Assembly (NCBI GenBank): GCA_963969495.1
Contig: OZ018317.1
Location: 34,198,226 to 34,262,225 of the forward strand
Direction of reading: 5' to 3'
DNA length: 64,000 nucleotides
From: Ceratothoa steindachneri
Lineage: Eukaryota; Arthropoda; Malacostraca; Isopoda; Cymothoidae
Part shown: positions 26,901 to 40,200 of the stretch, in pieces
How positions within the stretch are numbered: the first letter of the stretch is position 1
Layout of the letters: each line of letters opens with the position of its first letter
The notes under the pieces: generated by a model
Seen by the model: the letters and a program-made list of their open reading frames with translations, nothing else
Databases searched by the model: none
What the model was told of the DNA's origin: nothing
Program-made: the position numbers and the translations under genes

Positions 26901-29900
26901 TTGCTATGTCGGCTCATAGGTCGTCGGGCGGATGGTAACCATTTTACTTTTCAATGACTTACGCGACGCTATAAATTGCTATGTCGGCTCATAGGTCGTC
27001 GGGCGGATGGTCAACATTTTACTTTTCAATGAGTAACGCGACGCTATAAATTGCTATGTCGGCTCATAGGTCGTCGGGCGGATGGTAAACATTTTACTTT
27101 TCAATGAGTAACGCGACGCTATAAATTGCTATGTTTGCTCAGAGGTTGTCGGGCGGATGGTAACCATTTTACTTTTCAATGAGTAACGCGACGCTATAAA
27201 TTGCTATGTTGGCTCATAGGTCGTCGGGCGGATCGTAAACATTTTACTTTTCAATGAGTAACGCGACGCTATAAATTGCTATGTCGGCTCATAGGTCATC
27301 GGGCGGATGGTAAACATTGTACTTTTCAATGAGTAACGCGACGCTATAAATTGCTATGTCGGCTCATAGCTAGTTTGGCGAATGGTAAACATTTTACTTT
27401 TCAATGAGTAACGCGACGCTATAAATTGCTATGTCGGCTCATAGGTCATCGGGCGGATGGTAAACATTTTACTTTTCAATGAGTAACGAGACTCTATAAA
27501 TTGCTATGTCGGCGCATAGGACGTCGTGCGGATGGTAACCATTTTACTTTTCAATGACTTACGCGACGCTATAAATTGCTATGTCAACTCATAGGTCTCG
27601 GGCGGATGGTAAACATTTTACTTTTCAATGAGTAACGCGACGCTATAAATTGCTATGTCGGCTCATAGGTCGTCGGGCAGATTGTAAACATTTTACTTTT
27701 CAATGAGTAACGCGACGCTATAAAATTGCTATGTCGGCTCATAGGTCGTCGGGCGGATGGTAACCATTTTACTTTTCAATGAGTAACGCGACGCTATAAA
27801 TTGCTATGTCGGCTCAGAGGTCATCGGGCGGATGGTTAACATTTTACTTTTCAATGAGTAACGAGACGCTATAAATTGCTATGTCTGCTCATAGGGCGTC
27901 GGGCGGATGGTAAACATTTTACTTTTCAATGAGTAACACGAAGCTATAAATTGCTATGTCGGATCATAGGTCGTCGGGCGGATGGTAACCATTTTACTTT
28001 TCAATAAGTAACACGACGCTATAAATTGCTATGTCGGCATTTAGGTCGTCGGGCGGATGGTAACCATTTTACTTTTCAATGAGTAACCCGACGCTATAAA
28101 TTGCTATGTCGGCTCATAGGTCATTCGCGGATGGTAAACATTTTACTTTTCAATGAGTAACACGACGCTATAAATTGCTATGTCGGCTCATAGGTCGTCG
28201 GGCGGATGGTAAACATTTTACTTTTCAATGAGTAACGCGACGCTATAAATTGCTATGTCGGCTCATAGGTCGTCGGGCGGATGGTAACCATTTTACTTTT
28301 CAATGAGTAACGCGACGCTATAAATTGCTATGTCGGCTCATAGCTAGTTTGGCGAATGGTAAACATTTTACTTTTCAATGAGTAACGCGACGCTATATAT
28401 TGCTATGTCGGCTCATAGGTCGTCGGGCGGATGGTAAACATTTTACTTCTCAATGAGTAACGCGACGCTATAAATTGCTATGTCGGCTCATAGGTCATCG
28501 GGCGGATGGTAAACATTTTACTTTTCAATGAGTAACGCGACGCTATAAATTGCTATGTCGGCTCATAGCTAGTTTGGCGAATGGTAAACATTTTACTTCT
28601 CAATGAGTAACGCGACGCTATAAATTGCTATGTCGGCTCATAGGTCATCGGGCGGATGGTAAACATTTTACTTTTCAATGAGTAACGCGACGCTATAAAT
28701 TGCTATGTCGGCTCATAGCTAGTTTGGCAAATGGTAAACATTTTACTTTTCAATGAGTAACGCGACGCTATAAATTGCTATGTCGGCTCATAGGTCATCG
28801 GGCGGATGGTAAACATTTTACTTTTCAATGAGTAACGAGAAGCTATAAATTGCTATGTCGGCTCATAGGACGTCGGGCGGATGGTAACCATTTTACTTTT
28901 CAATGACTTACGCGACACTATAAATTGCTATGTCAACTCATAGGTCGTCGGGCGGATGGTAAACTTTTTACTTTTCAATGAGTAACGCGACGCTATAAAT
29001 TGCTATGTCGGCTCATAGGTCGTCGGGCGGATTGTAAACATTTTACTTTTCAATGAGTAACGCGACGCTATAAAATTGCTATGTCGGCTCATAGGTCGTC
29101 GGGCGGATGGTAACCATTTTACTTTTCAATGAGTAACGCGACGCTATAAATTGCTATGTCGGCTCAGAGGTCGTCGGGCGGATGGTAAACATTTTACTTT
29201 TCAATGAGTAACGCGACGCTATAAATTGCTATGTCGGCTCATAGATAGTTTGCGGATGGTAACCATTTTACTTTTCAATGAGTAACACGACGCTATAAAG
29301 TGCTATGTCGGCTCATAGGTCGTCGGGCGGATGGCAAACATTTTACTTTTCAATGAGTAACGCGACGCTATAAATTGCTATGTCGGCTCATAGGTCTTCG
29401 GGCGGATGGTAAACATTTTACTTTTCAATGAGTAACGCGACGCTATAAATTGCAATGTCGGCTCATAGGTCATCGGGCGGATGGTAACCATTTTACTTTT
29501 CAATGAGTAACGCGACGCTATAAATTGCTATGTTGGCTCATAGGTCGTCGGGCGGATCGTAAACATTTTACTTTTCAATGAGTAACGTGACGCTATAAAT
29601 TGCTATGTCGGCTCATAGGTCGTCGGGCGGATGGTAACCATTTTACTTTTCAATGACTTACGCGACGCTATAAATTGCTATGTCGGCTCATAGGTCGTCG
29701 GGCAAATGGTAAACATTTTACTTTTCAATGAGTAACGCGACGCTATAAATTGCTATGTCGGCTCATAGGTCGTCGGGCGGATGGTAAACATTTTACTTTT
29801 CAATGAGTAACGTGACGCTATAAATTGCTATGTCGGCTCATAGTTCGTCGGGCGGATGGTAACCATTTTCTTTTCAATGAGTAACACGACGCTATAAATT

Positions 29901-31200
29901 GCTATATCGGCTCATAGGTCTTCGGGAGGATGGTAAACATTTTACTTTTCAATAAGTAACGCGACGCTATATATTGCTATGTCGGCTCATAGGTCGTCGG
30001 GCGAATGGTAAACATTTTACTTCTCAATGAGTAACGCGACGCTATAAATTGCTATGTCGGCTCATAGGTCATCGGGCGGATGGTAAACATTTTACTTTTC
30101 AATGAGTAACGCGACGCTATAAATTGCTATGTCGGCTCATAGCTAGTTTGGCGAATGGTAAACATTTTACTTTTCAATGAGTAACGCGACGCTATAAATT
30201 GCTATGTCGGCTCATAGCTAGTTTGGCGGATGGTAACCATTTTACTTTTCAATGAGTAACGAGACGCTATAAATTGCTATGTCGGCTCATAGGACGTCGG
30301 GCGGATGGTAACCATTTTACTTTTCAATGACTTACGCGACGCTATAAATTGCTATGTCGGCTCATAGGTCGTCGGCGGATGGTAAACATTTTACTTTTCA
30401 ATGAGTAACGCGACGCTATAAATTGCTATGTCGGCTCATAGGTCGTCGGGCGGATGGTAAACATTTTACTTTTCAATGAGTAACGCGACGCTATAAATTG
30501 CTATGTCGGCTCATAGGTCGTCGGGCGGATGGTAAACATTTTACTTTTCAATGAGTAACGCGACGCTATAAATTGCTATGTCGGCTCATAGGTCGTCGGG
30601 CGGATGGTAAACATTTTACTTTTCAATGAGTAACGTGACGCTATAAATTGCTATGTCGGCTCATAGGTCGTCGGGCGGATGGTAACCATTTTACTTTTCA
30701 ATGAGTAACACGACGCTATAAATTGCTATGTCGGCTCATAGGTCATCGGGCGGATGGTAAACATTTTACTTTTCAATGAGTGACGCGACGCAAAAGATTG
30801 CTATGTCGGCTCATAGGTCATCGGCGGATGGTAAACATTTTACTTTTCAATGAGTAACCCGACGCTATAAATTGCTATGTCGGCTCATAGGTCGTCGGGC
30901 AGGTGGTAAACATTTTACTTTTCAATGAGTAACGCGACGCTATAAATTGCTATGTCGGCTCATAGGTCGTCGGGCGGATGGTAACCATTTTACTTTTCAA
31001 TGAGTAACGCGACGCTATAAATTGCTATGTCGGCTCATAGGTCGTCGGGTGGATGGTAAACATTTTACTTTTCAATGAGTAACGCGACGCTATAAATTGC
31101 TATGTCGGCTCATAGCTAGTCGGGCGGATGGTAAACATTTTACTTTTCAATGAGTAACACGACGCTATAAATTGCTATGTCGGCTCATAGGTCATCGGGC
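11980..31200 (+). repeat. Left higher-order repeat domain (3,823-bp period, P/Q/R blocks)
   Basis: Rare monomer variants recur at fixed distances. The atgacgct variant lies at 12943, 20588 and 24411; the cctataaat variant at 17141 and 20964; the ttgcaaaggc variant at 18133 and 21956; and the gccagtttgcgg variant at 18521 and 22344. The repeated distance is 3,823 bp, about 51 monomers. A second offset of 11,468 bp links 13203 with 24671 and 14317 with 25785. These fit blocks P (from about 11.98, 19.65, 23.47 and 30.2 kb), Q (13.2 and 24.67 kb) and R (16.87, 20.8 and, partial, 28.34 kb). Confidence 0.85.
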
Positions 31201-34200
31201 GGATGGTAACCATTTTACTTTTCAATGAGTAACACGACGCTATAAATTGCTATGTCGGCTCATAGGTCGTCGGGCAGGTGGTAAACATTTTACTTTTTAA
31301 TGAGTAACGCGACGCTATAAATTGCTATGTCGGCTCATAGGTCATCGGGCGGATGGTAACCATTTTACTTTTCAATGAGTAACGCGACGTTATAAATTGC
31401 TATGTCGGCTCATAGGTCGTCGGGTGGATGGTAAACATTTTACTTTTCAATGAGTAACGCGACGCTATAAATTGCTATGTCGGCTCATAGCTAGTCGGGC
31501 GGATGGTAAACATTTTACTTTTCAATGAGTAACACGACGCTATAAATTGCTATGTCTGCTCATAGGTCATCGGGCGGATGGTAACCATTTTACTTTTGAA
31601 TGAGTAACGCGACGCTATAAATTGCTATGTCGGCTCATAGGTCGTCGGGCGGATGGTAACCACTTTACTTTTGAATGAGTAACGCGACGCTATAAATTGC
31701 TATGTCGGCTCATAGGTCGTCGGGCGGATGGTAAACATTTACTTTTCAATGAGTAACGCGACGCTATAAATTGCTATGTCGGCTCATAGCTAGTCGGGTG
31801 GATGGTAACCATTTTACTTTTCAATGAGTAACACGACGCTATAAATTGCTATGTCGGCTCATAGGTCGTCGGGCGGATGGTAAACATTTTACTTTTGAAT
31901 GAGTAACGCGACGCTATAAATTGCTATGTCGGCTCATAGGTCGTCGGGCGGATGGTAAACATTTTACTTTTCAATGAGTAACGCGACGCTATAAATTGCT
32001 ATGTCGGCTCATAGCTAGTCGGGTGGATGGTAACCATTTTACTTTTCAATGAGTAACACGACGTAATAAATTGCTATGTCGTCTCATAGGTCATCGGGCG
32101 GATGGTAACCATTTTACTTTTCAATGAGTAACACGACGCTATAAATTGCTATGTCGGCTCATAGTTCGTCGGGCGGATTGTAAACATTTTACTTTTCAAT
32201 GAGTAACGCGACGCTATAAAATTGCTATGTCGGCTCATAGGTCGTCGGACGGATGGTAACCATTTTACTTTTCAATGAGTAACGCGACGCTATAAATTGC
32301 TATGTCGGCTCAGAGGTCGTCGGGCGGATGGTAAACATTTTACTTTTCAATGAGTAACGCGACGCTATAAATGGCTATGTCGGCTCATAGGTCATCGGGC
32401 GGATGGTAACCATTTTACTTTTCAATGAGTAACACGACGCTATAAATTGCTATGTCGGCTCATAGGTCGTCGGGCGGATGGCGAACATTTTACTTTTCAA
32501 TGAGTAACGCGACGCTATAAATTGCTATGTCGGCTCATAGGTCGTCGGGTGGATGGTAAACATTTTACTTTTCAATGAGTAACGCGACGCTATAAATTGC
32601 AATGTCGGCTCATAGGTCATCGGGCGGATGGTAACCATTTTACTTTTCAATGAGTAACGCGACGCTATAAATTGCTATGTTGGCTCATAGGTCGTCGGAC
32701 GGATCGTAAACATTTTACTTTTTAATGACTTACGCGACGCTATAAATTGCTATGTCGGCTCATAGGTCGTCGGGCGGATGGTAAACATTTTACTTTTCAA
32801 TGAGTAACGCGACGCTATAAATTTCTATGTCGGCTCATAGGTCGTCGGACGGATGGTAAACATTTTACTTTTCAATGAGTAACGCGACGCTATAAATTGC
32901 TATGTTGATCATAGGTTGTCGGGCGGAATGGTAACCATTTTACTTTTCAATGAGTAACGCGACGCTATAAATTGCTATGTCGGCTCATAGGTCGTCGGGC
33001 GGATGGTAAACATTTTACTTTTCAATGAGTAACGCGACGCTATAAATTGCTATGTCGGCTCATAGGTCGTCGGGCGGATGGTAACCATTTTACTTCTCAA
33101 TGAGTAACGCGACGCTATAAATTGCTATGTCGGCTCATAGGTCATCGGGCGGATGGTAAACATTTTACTTTTCAATGAGTAACGCGACGCTATAAATTGC
33201 TATGTCGGCTCATAGCTAGTTTGGCGAATGGTAAACATTTTACTTTTCAATGAGTAACGCGACGCTATAAATTGCTATGTCGGCTCATAGGTCGTCGGGC
33301 GGATGGTAAACATTTTACTTTTCAATGAGTAACGCGACGCTATAAATTGCTATGTTGGCTCATAGGTTGTCGGGCGGATGGTAACCATTTTACTTTTCAA
33401 TGAGTAACGCGACGCTATAAATTGCTATGTCGGCTCATAGGTCGTCGGGCGGATGGTAACCATTTTACTTTTCAATGAGTAACGCGACGTTATAAATTGC
33501 TATGTCGGCTCATAGGTCGTCGGGTGGATGGTAAACATTTTACTTTTCAATGAGTAACGCGACGCTATAAATTGCTATGTCGGCTCATAGCTAGTCGGGC
33601 GGATGGTAAACATTTTACTTTTCAATGAGTAACACGACGCTATAAATTGCTATGTCGGCTCATAGGTCATCGGGCGGATGGTAACCATTTTACTTTTCAA
33701 TGAGTAACGCGACGCTATAAATTGCTATGTCGGCTCATAGGTCGTCGGGCGGATGGTAACCACTTTACTTTTCAATGAGTAACGCGACGCTATAAATTGC
33801 TATGTCGGCTCATAGGTCGTCGGGCGGATGGTAAACATTTACTTTTCAATGAGTAACGCGACGCTATAAATTGCTATGTCGGCTCATAGCTAGTCGGGTG
33901 GATGGTAACCATTTTACTTTTCAATGAGTAACACGACGCTATAAATTGCTATGTCGGCTCATAGGTCGTCGGGCGGATGGTAAACATTTTACTTTTGAAT
34001 GAGTAACGCGACGCTATAAATTGCTATGTCGGCTCATAGGTCGTCGGGCGGATGGTAAACATTTTACTTTTCAATGAGTAACGCGACGCTATAAATTGCT
34101 ATGTCGGCTCATAGCTAGTCGGGTGGATGGTAACCATTTTACTTTTCAATGAGTAACACGACGTAATAAATTGCTATGTCGTCTCATAGGTCATCGGGCG

Positions 34201-37200
34201 GATGGTAACCATTTTACTTTTCAATGAGTAACACGACGCTATAAATTGCTATGTCGGCTCATAGTTCGTCGGGCGGATTGTAAACATTTTACTTTTCAAT
34301 GAGTAACGCGACGCTATAAAATTGCTATGTCGGCTCATAGGTCGTCGGACGGATGGTAACCATTTTACTTTTCAATGAGTAACGCGACGCTATAAATTGC
34401 TATGTCGGCTCAGAGGTCGTCGGGCGGATGGTAAACATTTTACTTTTCAATGAGTAACGCGACGCTATAAATGGCTATGTCGGCTCATAGGTCATCGGGC
34501 GGATGGTAACCATTTTACTTTTCAATGAGTAACACGACGCTATAAATTGCTATGTCGGCTCATAGGTCGTCGGGCGGATGGCGAACATTTTACTTTTCAA
34601 TGAGTAACGCGACGCTATAAATTGCTATGTCGGCTCATAGGTCGTCGGGTGGATGGTAAACATTTTACTTTTCAATGAGTAACGCGACGCTATAAATTGC
34701 AATGTCGGCTCATAGGTCATCGGGCGGATGGTAACCATTTTACTTTTCAATGAGTAACGCGACGCTATAAATTGCTATGTTGGCTCATAGGTCGTCGGAC
34801 GGATCGTAAACATTTTACTTTTTAATGACTTACGCGACGCTATAAATTGCTATGTCGGCTCATAGGTCGTCGGGCGGATGGTAAACATTTTACTTTTCAA
34901 TGAGTAACGCGACGCTATAAATTTCTATGTCGGCTCATAGGTCGTCGGACGGATGGTAAACATTTTACTTTTCAAAGAGTAACGCGACGCTATAAATTGC
35001 TATGTTGATCATAGGTTGTCGGGCGGATGGTAACCATTTTACTTTTCAATGAGTAACGCGACGCTATAAATTGCTATGTCGGCTCATAGGTCGTCGGGCG
35101 GATGGTAAACATTTTACTTTTCAATGAGTAACGCGACGCTATAAATTGCTATGTCGGCTCATAGGTCGTCGGGCGGATGGTAACCATTTTACTTCTCAAT
35201 GAGTAACGCGACCCTATAAATTGCTATGTCGGCTCATAGGTCATCGGGCGGATGGTAAACATTTTACTTTTCAATGAGTAACGCGACGCTATAAATTGCT
35301 ATGTCGGCTCATAGCTAGTTTGGCGAATGGTAAACATTTTACTTTTCAATGAGTAACGCGACGCTATAAATTGCTATGTCGGCTCATAGCTAGTCGGGCG
35401 GATGGTAAACATTTTACTTTCAATGAGTAACGCGACGCTATAAATTGCTATGTCGGCTCATAGGTCATCGGGCGGATGGTAACCATTTTACTTTTCAATG
35501 AGTAACGCGACGCTATAAATTGCTATGTCGGCTCATAGGTCGTCGGGCGGATGGTAACCACTTTACTTTTCAATGAGTAACGCGACGCTATAAATTGCTA
35601 TGTCGGCTCATAGGTCGTCGGGCGGATGGTAAACATTTACTTTTCAATGAGTAACGCGACGCTATAAATTGCTATGTCGGCTCATAGCTAGTCGGGTGGA
35701 TGGTAACCATTTTACTTTTCAATGAGTAACACGACGCTATAAATTGCTATGTCGGCTCATAGGTCGTCGGGCGGATGGTAAACATTTTACTTTTGAATAA
35801 GTAACGCGACGCTATAAATTGCTATGTCGGCTCATAGGTCGTCGGGCGGATGGTAAATATTTTACTTTTCAATGAGTAACGCGACGCTATAAATTGCTAT
35901 GTCGGCTCATAGCTAGTCGGGTGGATGGTAACCATTTTACTTTTCAATGAGTAACACGACGTAATAAATTGCTATGTCGTCTCATAGGTCATCGGGCGGA
36001 TGGTAACCATTTTACTTTTCAATGAGTAACACGACGCTATAAATTGCTATGTCGGCTCATAGTTCGTCGGGCGGATTGTAAACATTTTACTTTTCAATGA
36101 GTAACGCGACGCTATAAAATTGCTATGTCGGCTCATAGGTCGTCGGACGGATGGTAACCATTTTACTTTTCAATGAGTAACGCGACGCTATAAATTGCTA
36201 TGTCGGCTCAGAGGTCGTCGGGCGGATGGTAAACATTTTACTTTTCAATGAGTAACGCGACGCTATAAATGGCTATGTCGGCTCATAGGTCATCGGGCGG
36301 ATGGTAACTATTTTACTTTTCAATGAGTAACGCGACGCTATAAATTGCTATGTCGGCTCATAGGTCGTCGGGTGGATGGTAAACATTTTACTTTTCAATG
36401 AGTAACGCGACGCTATAAATTGCAATGTCGGCTCATAGGTCATCGGGCGGATGGTAACCATTTTACTTTTCAATGAGTAACGCGACGCTATAAATTGCTA
36501 TGTTGGCTCATAGGTCGTCGGGCGGATCGTAAACATTTTACTTTTTAATGACTTACGCGACGCTATAAATTGCTATGTCGGCTCATAGGTCGTCGGGCGG
36601 ATGGTAAACATTTTACTTTTCAATGAGTAACGCGACGCTATAAATTGCTATGTCGGCTCATAGGTCGTCGGGCGGATGGTAAACATTTTACTTTTCAATG
36701 AGTAACGCGACGCTATAAATTGCTATGTCGGCTCATAGCTAGTTTGGCGAATGGTAAACATTTTACTTTTCAATGAGTAACGCGACGCTATAAATTGCTA
36801 TGTCGGCTCATAGCTAGTTTGGCGGATGGTAACCATTTTACTTTTCAATGAGTAACTCGACGCTATAAATTGCTATGTCGGCTCATAGGACGTCGGGCGG
36901 ATGGTAACCATTTTACTTTTCAATGACTTACGCGACGCTATAAATTGCTATGTCGGCTCATAGCTCGTCGGCGGATGGTAAACATTTTACTTTTCAATGA
37001 GTAACGCGACGCTATAAATTGCTATGTCGGCTCATAGGTCGTCGGGCGGATGGTAAACATTTTACTTTTCAATGAGTAACGCGACGCTATAAATTGCTAT
37101 GTCGGCTCATAGGTCGTCGGGCGGATGGTAACCATTTTACTTTTCAATGAGTAACGCGACGCTATAAATTGCTATGTCTGCTCATAGGTCGTCGGGCAGA

Positions 37201-40200
37201 TGGTAAACATTTTACTTTTCAATGAGTAACGTGACGCTATAAATTCCTATGTCGGCTCATAGGTCGTCGGGCGGATGGTAACCATTTTACTTTTCAATGA
37301 GTAACGCGACGTTATAAATTGCTATGTCGGCTCATAGGTCGTCGGGTGGATGGTAAACATTTTACTTTTCAATGAGTAACGCGACGCTATAAATTGCTAT
37401 GTCGGCTCATAGCTAGTCGGGTGGATGGTAACCATTTTACTTTTCAATGAGTAACACGACGTAATAAATTGCTATGTCGTCTCATAGGTCATCGGGCGGA
37501 TGGTAACCATTTTACTTTTCAATGAGTAACACGACGCTATAAATTGCTATGTCGGCTCATAGTTCGTCGGGCGGATTGTAAACATTTTACTTTTCAATGA
37601 GTAACGCGACGCTATAAAATTGCTATGTCGGCTCATAGGTCGTCGGACGGATGGTAACCATTTTACTTTTCAATGAGTAACGCGACGCTATAAATTGCTA
37701 TGTCGGCTCAGAGGTCGTCGGGCGGATGGTAAACATTTTACTTTTCAATGAGTAACGCGACGCTATAAATGGCTATGTCGGCTCATAGGTCATCGGGCGG
37801 ATGGTAACCATTTTACTTTTCAATGAGTAACACGACGCTATAAATTGCTATGTCGGCTCATAGGTCGTCGGGCGGATGGCGAACATTTTACTTTTCAATG
37901 AGTAACGCGACGCTATAAATTGCTATGTCGGCTCATAGGTCGTCGGGTGGATGGTAAACATTTTACTTTTCAATGAGTAACGCGACGCTATAAATTGCAA
38001 TGTCGGCTCATAGGTCATCGGGCGGATGGTAACCATTTTACTTTTCAATGAGTAACGCGACGCTATAAATTGCTATGTTGGCTCATAGGTCGTCGGACGG
38101 ATCGTAAACATTTTACTTTTTAATGACTTACGCGACGCTATAAATTGCTATGTCGGCTCATAGGTCGTCGGGCGGATGGTAAACATTTTACTTTTCAATG
38201 AGTAACGCGACGCTATAAATTTCTATGTCGGCTCATAGGTCGTCGGACGGATGGTAAACATTTTACTTTTCAATGAGTAACGCGACGCTATAAATTGCTA
38301 TGTTGATCATAGGTTGTCGGGCGGAATGGTAACCATTTTACTTTTCAATGAGTAACGCGACGCTATAAATTGCTATGTCGGCTCATAGGTCGTCGGGCGG
38401 ATGGTAAACATTTTACTTTTCAATGAGTAACGCGACGCTATAAATTGCTATGTCGGCTCATAGGTCGTCGGGCGGATGGTAACCATTTTACTTCTCAATG
38501 AGTAACGCGACGCTATAAATTGCTATGTCGGCTCATAGGTCATCGGGCGGATGGTAAACATTTTACTTTTCAATGAGTAACGCGACGCTATAAATTGCTA
38601 TGTCGGCTCATAGCTAGTTTGGCGAATGGTAAACATTTTACTTTTCGATGAGTAACGCGACGCTATAAATTGCTATGTCGGCTCATAGGTCGTCGGGCGG
38701 ATGGTAAACATTTTACTTTTCAATGAGTAACGCGACGCTATAAATTGCTATGTTGGCTCATAGGTTGTCGGGCGGATGGTAACCATTTTACTTTTCAATG
38801 AGTAACGCGACGCTATAAATTGCTATGTCGGCTCATAGGTCGTCGGGCGGATGGTAACCATTTTACTTTTCAATGAGTAACGCGACGTTATAAATTGCTA
38901 TGTCGGCTCATAGGTCGTCGGGTGGATGGTAAACATTTTACTTTTCAATGAGTAACGCGACGCTATAAATTGCTATGTCGGCTCATAGCTAGTCGGGCGG
39001 ATGGTAAACATTTTACTTTTCAATGAGTAACACGACGCTATAAATTGCTATGTCGGCTCATAGGTCATCGGGCGGATGGTAACCATTTTACTTTTCAATG
39101 AGTAACGCGACGCTATAAATTGCTATGTCGGCTCATAGGTCGTCGGGCGGATGGTAACCACTTTACTTTTCAATGAGTAACGCGACGCTATAAATTGCTA
39201 TGTCGGCTCATAGGTCGTCGGGCGGATGGTAAACATTTACTTTTCAATGAGTAACGCGACGCTATAAATTGCTATGTCGGCTCATAGCTAGTCGGGTGGA
39301 TGGTAACCATTTTACTTTTCAATGAGTAACACGACGCTATAAATTGCTATGTCGGCTCATAGGTCGTCGGGCGGATGGTAAACATTTTACTTTTGAATGA
39401 GTAACGCGACGCTATAAATTGCTATGTCGGCTCATAGGTCGTCGGGCGGATGGTAAACATTTTACTTTTCAATGAGTAACGCGACGCTATAAATTGCTAT
39501 GTCGGCTCATAGCTAGTCGGGTGGATGGTAACCATTTTACTTTTCAATGAGTAACACGACGTAATAAATTGCTATGTCGTCTCATAGGTCATCGGGCGGA
39601 TGGTAACCATTTTACTTTTCAATGAGTAACACGACGCTATAAATTGCTATGTCGGCTCATAGTTCGTCGGGCGGATTGTAAACATTTTACTTTTCAATGA
39701 GTAACGCGACGCTATAAAATTGCTATGTCGGCTCATAGGTCGTCGGACGGATGGTAACCATTTTACTTTTCAATGAGTAACGCGACGCTATAAATTGCTA
39801 TGTCGGCTCAGAGGTCGTCGGGTGGATGGTAAACATTTTACTTTTCAATGAGTAACGCGACGCTATAAATGGCTATGTCGGCTCATAGGTCATCGGGCGG
39901 ATGGTAACCATTTTACTTTTCAATGAGTAACGCGACGCTATAAATTGCTATGTTGGCTCATAGGTCGTCGGGCGGATCGTAAACATTTTACTTTTTAATG
40001 ACTTACGCGACGCTATAAATTGCTATGTCGGCTCATAGGTCGTCGGGCGGATGGTAAACATTTTACTTTTCAATGAGTAACGCGACGCTATAAATTGCTA
40101 TGTCGGCTCATAGGTCGTCGGGCGGATGGTAAACATTTTACTTTTCAATGAGTAACGCGACGCTATAAATTGCTATGTCGGCTCATAGCTAGTTTGGCGA

